Source: Asterionellopsis glacialis (Eukaryota > Bacillariophyta > Plagiogrammaphyceae > Rhaphoneidales > Asterionellopsidaceae). Taken from it: a DNA stretch of 31,876 bases. The stretch covers positions 1-31,876 of the forward strand of contig WKLE02002389.1 in the NCBI GenBank assembly GCA_014885115.2, in the 5' to 3' direction. Within the stretch, counting starts at the first letter, position 1; each line of letters opens with the position of its first letter. The notes beneath the pieces are model-generated. The model saw nothing but the letters and a program-made list of their open reading frames with translations. It was not told where the DNA came from and ran no database searches. Both the position numbers and the translations under genes were made by a program. Shown here piece after piece: positions 10,428-21,541 of the stretch.

Positions 10428-11219
10428 ATGATGCGAACTTCACTATCACTTGCAGGTCTTGGCCTTATCGGGAGCTTTGCATATGGATTTTCATCGAGTA
10501 CAGCACCTCGTTTGCCGTCTGTCATTCCTAGAACACCCTTTGCGGTATCGTCCCGAACCCCAAAGGCCAATCTTTTTACACTTCCTTCCAAGGCCGCTGA
10601 GATTGATGTCAATGGAGTTCGTGGCGGTGCCATTACTCCGAAGTCTACTATTGCAGCTTCAGATGCTTCTTCAGAATCATCATCAGGTCTAAATTTGCGT
10701 ACAATTCTAGCCTCTCTATGGGGCACTACTGGTGTAGCCTACATCCTTGTGAAGGCTATTCGTCGAGTCTTACCTATTGCAATGGAACCCTTTGCCGGAG
10801 AAGGTTTTGTTCCTCTATCTCAATTCCAGCTTCTTGCTTACATCGGAACTTGCGTTTGGTTTGCCTACGTTGAGGGTTACAAAGGCTTTCAGACAAAATT
10901 TTCACCACTTGTCGTTTCAAGATCTCTAACACTTGGTAAATCCGGAACTCCCATTCATCACTTGCTCTTTGGACCATTTTATTCCATGGGATTATTCCAT
11001 GCAACTAAAAAGCGTATGACCGTTAGTTGGGGAGTCACCTTGGGAGTTGCAGGAATTGTTGCCGCTGTGAAGAGATTGCCATACCCATGGAGAAATATTG
11101 TAGATGCAGGTGTTGTAGTAGGACTCACATGGGGTACTCTTGCAATGTTAGCAAGTTATGTTAAGGCACTATTTAAAGGAGGATCAGAATTTGATCCAGC
11201 TTTGCCGTCAGAGAACTAG
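10428..11219 (+). CDS. Predicted plastid-targeted polytopic membrane protein, unknown function
   Basis: A single exon of 263 residues starting at tandem ATG codons. I do not recognise a named family. Residues 1-20 form a signal peptide (hydrophobic LSLAGLGLIGSFA) that ends before F21 in SFAYG-FSSS, close to the ASAFAP-type cleavage motif. It is followed by a Ser/Thr/Arg/Pro-rich stretch that fits the transit-peptide part of a bipartite plastid presequence. The mature part has about four hydrophobic segments (about residues 88-105, 125-142, 195-212 and 222-242). Distinctive motifs between them are WFAYVEGYKGFQ, HHLLFGPFYSMGLFHATKKR and LPYPWRNIVDAGVVVGL. The conserved-looking His-His and Tyr/Trp residues suggest an old membrane family rather than a chance ORF. 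Plastid location is inferred from the presequence; function is unknown. Confidence 0.8.
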   Translation: MMRTSLSLAGLGLIGSFAYGFSSSTAPRLPSVIPRTPFAVSSRTPKANLFTLPSKAAEIDVNGVRGGAITPKSTIAASDASSESSSGLNLRTILASLWGTTGVAYILVKAIRRVLPIAMEPFAGEGFVPLSQFQLLAYIGTCVWFAYVEGYKGFQTKFSPLVVSRSLTLGKSGTPIHHLLFGPFYSMGLFHATKKRMTVSWGVTLGVAGIVAAVKRLPYPWRNIVDAGVVVGLTWGTLAMLASYVKALFKGGSEFDPALPSEN

Positions 11220-11900
11220 AGGAAAACAAGCACCTCTTCTTCACGAAGAACAATTAAAAATAGAAAATTACAAATTACTGGTGACAGAGTCAGGTTCATT
11301 TTCAAATACCAAGAATGGGAAGAAAGCAATTTAGCACATTGCATGTTTTCGAAGTCCTGTGTTATTATTTAGCATTCAAAGTAAGGCCATTCATTGTTTC
11401 TTTAGAATGCTGACTGTGGTGTTCATCTTCTCGAGTAGTCGAAGATAGATTGGAAGATAGACAGACGCTCTCTCTATGCACTACGAGTAGAGAGAAGACA
11501 CTAGAACACATCTTTGGTCGAAATGTAATTTGTGGGGTGTCAAAATCTCTGCGCGTTTTCCATTCATGATTTCACACCGATGACAGACATGCAGACAAAA
11601 TATATATCTGTAGAACAATGTACGTGGGACTACCGTATACAAGATAAAAACTGGTCATCATCAGAGCGTGTGTAGTGGGCGACAAAAAAGGCGGAGACAA
11701 AAGACGAAAAAGAAGAAATCCTGGCGGTGTAATGTTACAGTAGAAAAGATGAGGTGGCGAGACGTACCTGGTACTGGGAGAACAAAAAACAATATTACTC
11801 TACACACACTCGCTTTCGAAAACTTGCCTTCTGTGAACACTTCCAACACCAAACCAACTGCTTGCACACTGTTAACTTTATATTGAAAATATATAAGACG
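11220..11900. other. Intergenic region between two plastid-protein genes
   Basis: About 680 nt. It contains an 8-bp-arm hairpin (TCTCTCTA at 11469-11476 and TAGAGAGA at 11488-11495, 11-nt loop) in the 3' flank of the left gene. A perfect GTACCTGGTAC palindrome lies at 11764-11774, about 130 nt before the next ATG. A purine-rich stretch lies near 11690-11720. Overlapping short frames here look accidental. Confidence 0.55.
11764..11774. repeat. TACCWGGTA palindrome upstream of plastid gene
   Basis: A perfect GTACCTGGTAC, about 130 nt upstream of the ATG at 11901. It is the same 11-mer class as the copies at 8452, 31527 and 31676. It lies in the likely promoter or 5'UTR of the small plastid-protein gene. 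Confidence 0.5.
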
Positions 11901-12517
11901 ATGAGTCGGTATTTGTTGATAAGCCTTGCGTTATGCTGCTTTGCTGCAGTTGAGGCATGGGTAGCACCAGCAATTCTCAAAAGTCGTGTCATTTCCTCTA
12001 GCAGCACGTTGAATGCGATTGAGGTTGTTTCTTTAGATTCTTTGGAAAATCACGAAGAAGATGGTACACTGATGGCTGCATCAATTGTTTCGTGGTTGGA
12101 TGCCGAGGTATGCTTGTGTTGTTTCTCATTATTCTTCGAAATGTCTTTTCTTCGTTTTGCACTTTTTTGATTTTTTTACCAAAATATGCTGACGATTTCT
12201 TTTGTCTCCGTTTGGTTTATATATCATCATAATATATATTATACAAACCCGTTGAAAACAAATAATAGTGGATGCCACAAGAAGTTCATGTTAGAATGGC
12301 AGCATCAGCAAAGTCAAGCTATATTACATGCCGCAACAATGATGAAAATGATATCATGAGTGTAATGATGAGAATTGCTGATGATTTAGAAAAAGACTGG
12401 GCTGATTATGACAAGGACGCCTTTGTGAATCAGTGGGACATTGCAAATTATGTTAGTGATTATCTTACCAAAAAGGCTGGTTCTGAGTCATGTGATTGTT
12501 CATCTGAGATTTATTAA
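11901..12517 (+). CDS. Small predicted plastid protein, unknown function
   Basis: Two exons, 11901-12107 and 12269-12517, separated by a 161-nt phase-0 GT-AG intron, give 151 residues. The N-terminus is a textbook signal peptide (residues 1-19, hydrophobic LLISLALCCFAAVEA) followed by WVAP. This matches the ASA-FAP cleavage rule with tryptophan at +1, and a Ser/Arg-rich transit-like stretch follows. The mature protein is acidic and soluble. Splicing yields SWLDAEWMPQEVHVRMA, and the C-terminal half carries ADDLEKDWADYDKDAFVNQWDIANYVSDYLTKK. That patterned block looks like a conserved helical domain, but I cannot name it. The tail ends with two close cysteines (CDCSSEIY). Plastid import is inferred from the presequence; function is unknown. 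Confidence 0.78.
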
Positions 12518-12718
12518 AAAAACTTATTTGTTTTACATGCACATTTTTGAAAAATGTCAATACTCCAATATTCCAACAATTTGCTGGGGGTTGTTCTGGG
12601 TATACAAATAAAAACAAAACTAAACAATACAGGTGCCAAGGGTGCTTTCACGGGATATTTCTAAAATGCTATAAATTTATCAAACTATTGTCCACAGTGA
12701 CACATCTATACTTTTGAC

Positions 12719-15533
12719 TCACAGACTGGTCTTTTTCATGAATGGGAAAATACTTCGAAAACTTTGCTTGCTTTCCTTTTTCAAGTTTCGGGCTATTTTG
12801 GGAGGGATCAAGGGTGGAATTGATTGTCTATCCTTAACCTCTTCTTGTGATTCTTCAGCTTTGGTTCTATAGACAGGATGACCGATAGGATCTTCAAGCC
12901 ACTTGACCTCATCGTCGTTCAAGGAAGACTCGACTTCTTTCAATTGCTTGGAGAGTAGATTAAATTGTTGTCTATCTCCAGGGTTGTCAGACCAATTACT
13001 TTCAATCAACTTTAGAATTTCTACAGGAGTTCCAACTGGGAATTGAGGACGTGCCTTTTCTAATGCAACCTTTCCAGCCGCTTCAATCTGACTTAAATTT
13101 TCAAACGGTTCCTCACGCGTTAGGAGTTGCCACATGAGACATGCAAATGAGTACACATCTGCTAATTCTGCATAGGGTTCATGTCGGATTACTTCTGGTG
13201 CCATCCACCGGTATGTTCCAGTCTCCGCAGTACGCTCTTCTGCATCAATTTCAGTCGCAACACCAAAATCCGTGACCTTGACCGAAAAGTCACCACTCCG
13301 GACACTCCCATGAAGAAGGACATTCCCAGGCTTAAGATCACGATGTATGACCCCTCTCGAATGCAAGTAGGCCATTCCATTGATTAGGCTTTTGCTAACT
13401 TGAAAGAAAAAGTTTTTGGGTGTTGGTCGTTTCAATGCTGATTCTAAATCTCCCGATTCACAATATTCTAAAACAAGGCAATACGTCAAGGGCGACTCAT
13501 TGTAAACTGACCCCAAGAGCCGAATGATATTTGGATGATGCAATTTGGAAAGCATTTGTACTTCAGCCCTCCAACCATCCAAACCAAACTCTGTAATTGA
13601 CGCGACCTTGACAGCAACCTCCTGTCCTGTCCAATTGGCCATATAGGTTGTTGCTACACGCGAAGGAAGGGGGGGAAGGAAGGAAAGACCATTGAGTTCA
13701 TTTTGTGGTGAGCATTACAAGTACCGTTTGAAAAATAAATAAACAAACAAAGAGACGAACGAATAACAAAAAGATAAGACATGAACACATACCTGCCGAT
13801 CCACGACCGATACGCCTTTGGAATTGTAATTCATATAGATTGATTTCCCATTCCTTTTCGATTGCTTCTGCATCATTGACTTTGCCTTCTGGAGTATCGG
13901 AAAGGGGTGGTGTTGGAGGAGGAGGAGGAGGTGTTGGTGTTGCTTCTCGATTGATCATTTCAGATATCGAATTTCGATCACATGCTTGTAACCAATCTAT
14001 CATTTTTGCTTTGAATTGTTCCGCTGGCATTTTTTCCAATTGTTCCCGTAATTCTTCCGGACCGACATCTGTTTTACCCTCAAGTGCTTGTTTCAAGGTT
14101 CCCACAGACGCTGGTTCAATGACCTTTTGAAGTACCTCCAAATCAAACGAGTTATTCGTGCTAGCAATGTAGGGCGTTGTGGATGACGTCTTGAAGGCTT
14201 CTTCGGAACATTCAATTTCTTCAATAATAAGTAACTCAAGGGAATGCACCTTATCCATATAAAGTGATATGAATTGCCAACATTCATCATCATGCAATTC
14301 CGAACGAAACCCTACAAGATCAAAATCGCGAATGATTTTATCTTGAAGTGCCTCCATTTCAGGTCCGTATCGGACACAATCCTGAACAAGTGTCACAAGG
14401 GAGGCCTTTTCTACTTGTACGTGTTGCATGGCATGTACAATTTTTCTTTGATTCTCCACCTCTAGTACTAAATCATTCATGAGACGATGTTGAAGTAACT
14501 TTTGCATATTCGTTTGGTCGGTGGCAATGATGGAAGATAAAATGGCACGTTCTCTCCCTGTCGATTCCTTGAGGCGTACAAAGGAACCCAACAAATCCAT
14601 AAGTGCCTCTCTTCGCGTTTGTTGGGGTGCTTCATCTGGAGGGTATGGTTGTTGAAGATTCTTACTAACTTCAAATGCAACTCTATGAAAACTTGATGGT
14701 GATTGAATGTACCTGGCCGGACTACCCTTTTCAAACATATCAAGAATATTGGAATGTGACCCACTGGGTTTTAACCCTCTTGGAGGTGAAGAAGAATGGA
14801 CTGCTTTGGGTGTACCCAATGTGGTTGGCAATGACCCAACATTCTGTACGGGAAACAATTTATTACCTGTCACCATTCCAGGTCCTGGAGAGGATGGCAT
14901 TCGTCTATGATTTCTTTGCTGTCGTTGTCGCTTTTGGAAGGTTTGGATGGGGTCTGATCCAATATGCTTAAGGACGTATTCATCTTGAACATTGGATACC
15001 AAGGTATTGAACATGATGAAGATACGATGGAATCCCAAGGCCGACCGAGAATGTTGTGAACTATTTCGGAATTCTTCACTGCCTGAATCTGATGTTGTGT
15101 CTTCGTTATTGCTGTTGTTTGTCGTGCCCACGTTTCGATCAATCAAGTTTCGTACTTTCTTGAGTGTGCGACTTAGAGAAATGATTGGACCACCATCTTT
15201 ATTCGTACCGTTGTGTGTGCTATTATTACTATTATTATGGAGACTCCCATTCGCAGACCCACCACTTCCAGAACTACTTTGCTGTCGAAACAAATGTATG
15301 GCAATGTCCGTATCGGACCTTGCACCAATCATGGCACTGGAATACGTGTATCGATTTTCCACATGAGCTGAAGCAGAACAAAAGGCACAACTCGCCCCAC
15401 GTTCTATTTGCATACAATGAATCAATCGAAGAGCATATCTCAACACGTTCGCATCGACTGGTGGAATTTTCTGTGATACCATGGAACTATTCGTACTTGA
15501 TCCATTGTAACTGCCATTCATCGTGACTGTCAT
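12719..15533 (-). CDS. NIT-domain (nitrate/nitrite sensor-like) serine/threonine protein kinase
   Basis: Two exons, 15533-13793 and 13653-12719 (139-nt intron), give 891 residues. The N-terminal half fits the helical NIT nitrate/nitrite-sensing domain: LRYALRLIHCMQIERGAS (E44-R45-G46), then RSDTDIAIHLF, LSRTLKKVRNLIDRN, FHRIFIMFNTLV and, near residue 315-335, LKESTGRERAILSS. Long Ser/Asn-rich and Gly/Ser-rich loops separate these segments. A Pro-rich linker (PPPPPPTPPLS) precedes the kinase. The kinase has GRGSAATTY (completed by splicing), the VAVK lysine, HRDLKPGN near 684, DFG near 709 and RWMAPEV near 732, so it should be active. The sequence style is tyrosine-kinase-like/Raf-like (TKL). 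No transmembrane segment is visible, so this would be a soluble sensor kinase. It is divergent from NAA25. The ligand is inferred from the NIT family and not shown. Confidence 0.85.
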
Positions 15534-16534
15534 GGTTATTATAATATGTTATCTCTCTGTTGATGGAATGGATGAAAAACTGACTCACAATAACCTTGCA
15601 TCTATCCTCGGGTCCAATGAAAATAATGAATACAGCTGAGACTTTTCAGTGACACCGTGCCTACTGTTCTCTTCAAACACAAAAAGATTCTATTTTTTTT
15701 TATTCGTTTCAAACTTGTGCTACTCTCTACGACCATATACATGCTTGGTTACTGGTCTTCGTTGAGAGTGATCAGAATGTCGCCACTTTCTCTTCTTCCA
15801 TTCCTTCGCTTCTGTGAATCATGTACTAAAACATGCGCGTTAAATGTAGCTGAAGTTCCGGAAGTTTGCGCCGTTTAACAACCCATGACGCCGCTCGCAT
15901 CAAGACCGCCTTGATTGACTTCTTCGAGTAGGAAGGTCTGACTTACTTAACGCTTCTACCGAACGAACGGTAGAGGTACCGGTATGCTAAGGTCCTATTG
16001 ACACTGTCTGTGCTTGTTTCTCAAAAATCAGGGTATTCGTCTCGGACTGTTCGCATAATCGCCAACTCGGCCACACGCGCGACAAGCTGAAGTCTCAATC
16101 TACCGGAATTTTTTGAGTACATAAACTATGATAGGATAAGATGTCTCTCTATGTACGATACATTCGAATCTTTGACCTCTCTTACTGTAGGTAGGAGAAA
16201 TTCACACTTTTGAGTATACAGCTGAGGAAAGTACAGCATGGTGCAGAAAGGGTCGGAAGAATCGCACCAGGCATGTCCCTTTATTACTGCATTTTCCGGA
16301 TAATTTAGTTTCGCAAGGGATAAATACTAAACGTGCGTGTTAGTCCCTGTACGGACGGTAGTCGTATAGGACTATCGGAAGGCCTATTTAGACGGTGTAC
16401 CGAATGTCCTAGTTCAAGTTGCGTTGGACATTTGACACTAGTCTACCAGTACTAGTAGATCTTCTTACTAATTTTTCCTGTGTGGTGGTGGGAGAGCCCT
16501 TGATGAGTTCAACCTCCATAGGCCAGCCAATTCT

Positions 16535-16545
16535 GTACCTGGTAG
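16535..16545. repeat. TACCWGGTA palindrome in divergent promoter
   Basis: GTACCTGGTAG, matching the core TACCTGGTA of the copies upstream of the dehydrogenase, the small plastid gene and the bestrophin gene. It is about 400 nt upstream of the NAA25 ATG and 1 kb upstream of the kinase ATG. Confidence 0.45.
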
Positions 16546-16627
16546 TAGAACTACTGTACGAGTATAGGGTACGCAAAGTAAAGAAGAAGACTACTTTCTT
16601 ACTAAATAGGAGTAGAACTCTCTCTAC

Positions 16628-16662
16628 AGAGAGGGTCCTATCAGAGAGAGGACCTACTCTCT
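16628..16662. repeat. Imperfect GA/CT hairpin
   Basis: AGAGAGGGTCCT faces AGGACCTACTCTCT with a loop of about nine bases, followed by another CTCTAGAGAGAGAG palindrome. It could fold as a hairpin in RNA or be a microsatellite-derived inverted repeat. No function can be assigned. Confidence 0.45.
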
Positions 16663-16945
16663 AGAGAGAGAGCTCCAAGCCACGAAACCAACGCGCCACC
16701 AATAATCGCAATAGAACCCCGGCCGACCGACCGACACGGACCCTGATCGGTGGTAACCCTCACATGATAGAGACACAGAGTGAATACTTCCCACAAGAAA
16801 GTTTGTTTTCTTGTGGACCAAACCATTGGTAACTCTTCCCTTTATCTTGGTAAACTTTGTTGGTATCGTAACGACAAATTTACTTTAAAAAAGGAGAGAG
16901 AGAGAAAGACATAAAGAAAAAGTCTACAAAAACAAAAACAACAGT

Positions 16946-19900
16946 ATGAGTTTAGGTACTAATACTGTGAAACTTCATCAAGTATACTTGGCATTAGATT
17001 GTCATCAATACAGTAAAGCTGTAAAACTGGCATCTGCTTTGCCGCCAGACCATGTCTTGGGAAAAGCACTTTTAGCTCATGCCTTACAAAGATCAGGACA
17101 ACGATACAAAAGTTTATGTGTCATCCAAACTTTGCTAGGTAAATCGGATTGGTATTATGAATTGGATTACGAACTGAAACGGTGTGTCACTGCGGCAAAT
17201 ACAGAGTCATCTGCGGGGGATAGTAGTAATGCTACTACTGCATCCTCAGCGGCACCTAATCAAAATCCATCATCATCGTCGTCGTCGTCGTCCAAAAAGA
17301 AAAAGGGAAAGAAACAAGGAAAAGCAGGTGGAGGATCGTCATCAAATACTACTTTAGCTTCTTCGACAAATGCACAATCGACAAAGAATACTACTGCTGT
17401 AACTCATGTTGTACCTGATTTAGTGTCATGGTTACAACAACCACGAGTCACTCCTGAGAATTGGGATACTGTCCCTCCCACTGGAAATGATGTTATTGCC
17501 ATTACGGATGAGGTACGAGATGGTTTTTGTTGTTTCGACTCTTTTTCTTCATCTATCTCTTATATGCACCGTACCATAGACTAGTGGACAGCACAAACGC
17601 TCAGTTTTGTCTTGACACACAATTTTTATTCTTTATATGATTGTACTTATTATTTTCTTCATCTTGTATTGATTCACCTGTCTCCCTTTTGTCCATCCTC
17701 ATGCACAGACCACTTTAGCAACAATAGCTGTAACCTTGCAGGCAACACGATTATATGTCACGATATATCAGATGTATGCTGTAGCAAGTAATGCTCTCAC
17801 AGGAGGTGCACCGTTACCACCTAAAATGAAACCACAAGATGTCAATACTATCGTAACCAAGAGTTTTTTATCCGGTTTGCATCTGTTATTGGAAGAAAAT
17901 TTCCCCACGTCGCAGGCATTGGCATCGATGCAAATTACGGCAATGCAATTGGCCCGACTTGCCTCTGCCAATGATAAGGCTCCATTATGGGCGGCTGCAC
18001 GAACAGCATTGTGGCAACTTGATTTCTTACGTCCGGACGATGAAAAGGCATCCCAAAAACAACTCATGTTACCCCGATTGGCAGAGTCATTAGCATCCAA
18101 GGCAATTGGGATTGATGCGAATAACATTACGGAAGCGGATGGTGGTACCACAACTGCTGCATCGGCGGAAGAATACTTTGTATTCTTGGAAACGCTGAAA
18201 CGTCAGGGCAAGCTGGAAGAAAGTTTACAACTCCTCCAAACACTAGAGGATGTGACACTCTCTACGAAAAGTACCATGGCTCAACCTGGAACTATCCCAT
18301 TATCTATTCGTCAAATACGTGAACTCAAGGCAGAATTGCTAATTCAAATGGACCGACACAATGATGCTGCAGAGATGTATGAAGTATTGATAACAGAATA
18401 CGTCGATCAATGGTCGTATTGGATAGCATACCTCGACTGTATCAATCAATCTTCACATGCGGAAGAAGCTGTGTCAAGGACGGAAGAATTACGTACCAAG
18501 GTGGTTGATTCCCTGTCAGACGCACCATCGAACAGTATCCCCCGAGGGCCACATTTGTTAAGTGTCGAATTGGCTGCTGTTGGTATTCGGGGTATAGTCA
18601 ACACGGCTACATCTTCATCGTCGCCTGAAATAACAACAACAACAGTAGCAGCACAAGAGGTTGATGAAGAGAAAGCAATCGCCCTCCAAAAGGAAATTCG
18701 AGCATATGGCGAACTGTTTTCAACCCGAGCTTCATGTGCCTTTTCTGACTTGTTCCCATACCTTGAAGTATTGAGCGGTGCATCCAAAGATGTGCTGTTA
18801 TCACTTTTGGAATGGTCAAATTCGATACGAAGTGAATTGTGTTCTGAGAAATACGCCCAAGCCGATGGATCTGATGATGCTTCCTTGAAAGAGCGAAAAG
18901 CGAGATTGAGAGGTTACATATTCGCAGTTAAGGTTTCTTACAAAGTAGTTGAAATGCTTGGCAGCAACGAGGATGATTTGGTAGGTTGGCAAGAATTGGC
19001 AACGGAATGGAAAGTCGCTACTGCCCTGTCTAGCACCGCAAAAGAGGAAAGCGAGAATAGTGAGAACAGTGAGGTCCAGAAAGAAAACCAACCCGGAGAT
19101 GATCTGATTCTCTTGGCAGTACAGCAACTACTATTTCGATTTCCCAAGGATAAAGCAATGTTAGTTGTTGCTGCTACGTTAGCTGAAGCTGGCATTGAAC
19201 ACTCTCCTTACAATGCGTATCTGAAAATTACTGCTATGGATGTGTACTCTAGATGCAATGCCACCTCCAGAGCCTGGGAGCTATACCAGAAAATGACCAT
19301 TAAGCACATTCAATTGGACTCGTGCTCCTACCTTATTTTGCCGTTGCTAGTAGATGGTGGACTTTACAACGAAAGTGTTTTAGAATCAAACCACGTCGTG
19401 AAACTTCATGGAAGTACGGCAAAAGACACTGGAGAATACATGGCACGAGCTATGGAGCAAGGGACTTTGAGTAAAGCCAATGAATTTCTTCTGTTCCAAC
19501 GTGAACGCATGAATACTAGTCTTTCCTTGTTAGATGCCAAAGGTCGGATAATGGATTGCGCGCCATTGGTACACTTTGGAACCAAGACAAGAGGTGCGCC
19601 CAAACCCATCGCTGCCCAACATGGTATTGTTGGTGCTGAAACCGACTTGGAACGAGCCGCTAATATGGTAAAGGAAACACATAACCATTATGGAGCCCCG
19701 AGTATTTTGACAAGTCCTGTCTTGTCCAGATCAGTCGACCATTACCGCGACAATAGAGATTTGACAATTATTTCGCACCAAATATTAAACCAGAATCGAA
19801 TTGTTAGCAAGGATCAGATCGTAAGTGAATCGAAAAGGCGCGGCCATGTGCATGGCTTTCTCATTCGGTCAGTTTTATGTGTGGATGCCTGCAAAGGCCC

Positions 19901-20729
19901 AAAGAAGGGCAAGGTACAAAAATCGAGTGACACACTGAAGGATCGATGCAACAGCTTGATTGATGCAGCGAATAGCGCGGAAACATTTATTAAGGAAGAA
20001 TACGTCTCAGCAGCAATCGATGGTTATTCTCAACTCTTTGAGGCCATGCTTATTATGTTACGAGTCCTTGGGATTGTGTCGGCTGGTATGCCCCTCCAAC
20101 CTGGTGAAACTGACAGTTTAAGCGTGAGAGAACAACGCGTTTCAGAGCTTCTACTCCAGGGCACTGCTGTACTAGAAGACGCTAAAGTGAAAATGGATTT
20201 GGAATCTGACCCAGAATGGACGAATGAAAAAATCAGAATTGCCTGCCGACTTCTTCCTGATTGCGTGGTTCCACTCTTTGCTATGCTAGAAATGAATGGA
20301 AACTTGTTCACGACATTTGGGTGGGGAAAGCGCAAGAGATTCACCAAAAATGGTGCTGCTGCTTTGGCCGACTTTGCATTGTCTTTTCGTGCTTTTATCT
20401 TAAGCATGAAAGGCGCTCTATTGTGGTACGTCATGAGTTAGACGGGTTACTAGTAATTATTGCACTTTGTCCCGTCTGCATTCTAACGCTGTTTCCCCCC
20501 TATATTTTATAGTCTGCCTGATGACTTGGATGATAAGAATTTGAAGGCCAAAGAGGTAGCAACGGATGTTGGACCTTTTGTGGAGTCGGGACACTTACCA
20601 GACGACATTGCAAAAGACTCAATCAAAAATTTGATTCGTGGACAAGGCGTAACCAGAGACCGAGTCGTGCCTTTTCTGGACTATGTTGTTATTGCGTTGG
20701 ATGCTTTTGACATTAAAGAGGAATCATAA
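16946..20729 (+). CDS. NAA25: N-terminal acetyltransferase B auxiliary subunit (NAA25/MDM20-like)
   Basis: Three exons, 16946-17512, 17709-20425 and 20513-20729, give 1166 residues; human NAA25 has about 970. NAA25 is the TPR-like ribosome-anchoring partner of the catalytic NAA20 in NatB, which acetylates N-termini such as Met-Asp and Met-Glu. The start (KLHQVYLALDCHQYSKAVKLASALP) is the first helical repeat. Later diagnostic segments are AAEMYEVLITEYVDQWSYW, LKITAMDVYSRCNATSRAWELYQKM, KHIQLDSCSYLILPLLV, and TGEYMARAMEQGTLSKANEFLLFQRERMNTSL. The extra length comes from a Ser-rich, Lys-rich insert (nt 17210-17400, with a TCG microsatellite encoding poly-Ser followed by KKKKGKKQGK) and from other acidic loops. 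Exon 3 is assigned because ALLWCLPDDLDDKNLKAKEVA stays in frame across a GT-AG intron of 87 nt, and the frame runs to a stop at 20729. Confidence 0.88.
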
Positions 20730-20854
20730 CTTCGCTGAAACTTCATTTTTTGCGAACAATCTTACTAACGATAGAAAAAAAAGACAGCATTACCAGCAAA
20801 AATGTTTTTTACCTCGAGCAAGAGTTGCGTTCATTTGTCTATCAATATTTTCTG

Positions 20855-21541
20855 CTAGGTATTTGTGTTATTTGTCTTGTCTACATCCATCGGACTTAAG
20901 TCCACTCGCATTGCGTCAACTTCCGCTTGCAGTTCCTTCTTTGCTATTGCCAACTGATGTTTTGTATACAGGCGTTCCTGTAATTTAGCGGAAAGTACCC
21001 TGAGCTTTTCTCCACTCTCATTTTGTTGAAATTTTTGCCTTGATGCATTTATTTCATCTACTTTAGATCGTTGATCATCCAGTTTACTCGAAATTCCCTG
21101 TTTTACCCCCTCTAATTGTTCCAGCCAAAGCTGCCATTGTGAACCACTGGCTGTTTTTTCAGCCTCGAGTACATTACTACGGATTCGCTCGGCTTCGTAT
21201 TCGGACCGTGAGTGCAGTGCAGCCAATCGCCAATCTTCGTCGTTGTTAGAATCTGGACGCTTTGGTCGTGATGGTGTAACATAATCTGCAACCTTCCGCT
21301 TTCTATCTTTGGTCAGTTCAGCAAGTTCATTCTTCAAAATATCGGAGTGTGGAGCGGCACTGATTTTTACTTTCGGCAGCGTCGGAGGTGCAATCACTTT
21401 CATTTCTTCTTCAATCAAATTCAAAGCATATGCTTCATATTCTTCATTTACACCATCGATATATGGGAGTGCATCTAAAATGACAGGTTGTGATTGAGAT
21501 ACCCCATCTTCTGACTGTTTCCGTTGACCACTCTCCGCCAT
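20855..21541 (-). CDS. BCAS2: Pre-mRNA splicing factor BCAS2/SPF27 (Prp19 complex)
   Basis: A single exon of 228 residues. BCAS2/SPF27 (Snt309/Cwf7 in yeasts) is a core subunit of the Prp19/NineTeen complex that activates the spliceosome. The family start is seen at residues 20-45 (ILDALPYIDGVNEEYEAYALNLIEEEM), followed by a middle section with DILKNELAEL and a long C-terminal coiled coil (LEQLEGVKQGISSKLDDQRSKV... to LQAEVDAM). I chose the ATG at 21541 (MAESGQ) because the BCAS2 domain begins soon after it. The frame stays open for a further 65 codons upstream, but those residues look like non-coding promoter sequence, including a 7-bp tandem repeat. The 3' end lies 125 nt from the converging NAA25 end. 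Confidence 0.86.
   Translation of the reverse strand: MAESGQRKQSEDGVSQSQPVILDALPYIDGVNEEYEAYALNLIEEEMKVIAPPTLPKVKISAAPHSDILKNELAELTKDRKRKVADYVTPSRPKRPDSNNDEDWRLAALHSRSEYEAERIRSNVLEAEKTASGSQWQLWLEQLEGVKQGISSKLDDQRSKVDEINASRQKFQQNESGEKLRVLSAKLQERLYTKHQLAIAKKELQAEVDAMRVDLSPMDVDKTNNTNT

Larger units (their letters stand above)
15534..16945. promoter_or_regulatory. Divergent intergenic region between NIT-kinase and NAA25
   Basis: A stretch of 1.4 kb between two divergent start codons. It should carry both promoters. It contains a TACCTGGTA palindrome at 16536-16544, an imperfect GA/CT-rich hairpin at 16628-16662 and a purine-rich tract (GGAGAGAGAGAGAAAG) at about 16892-16908, shortly before the NAA25 ATG. 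Short open frames in it show no family resemblance and no gene was called. Confidence 0.55.

Noticed and set aside
11469..11495. Hairpin in the 3' flank of the plastid membrane protein as a bacterial-type terminator
   Set aside because: The arms are only 8 bp of CT/GA repeat without a U-tract, and the genome is eukaryotic; most likely a simple-sequence effect.
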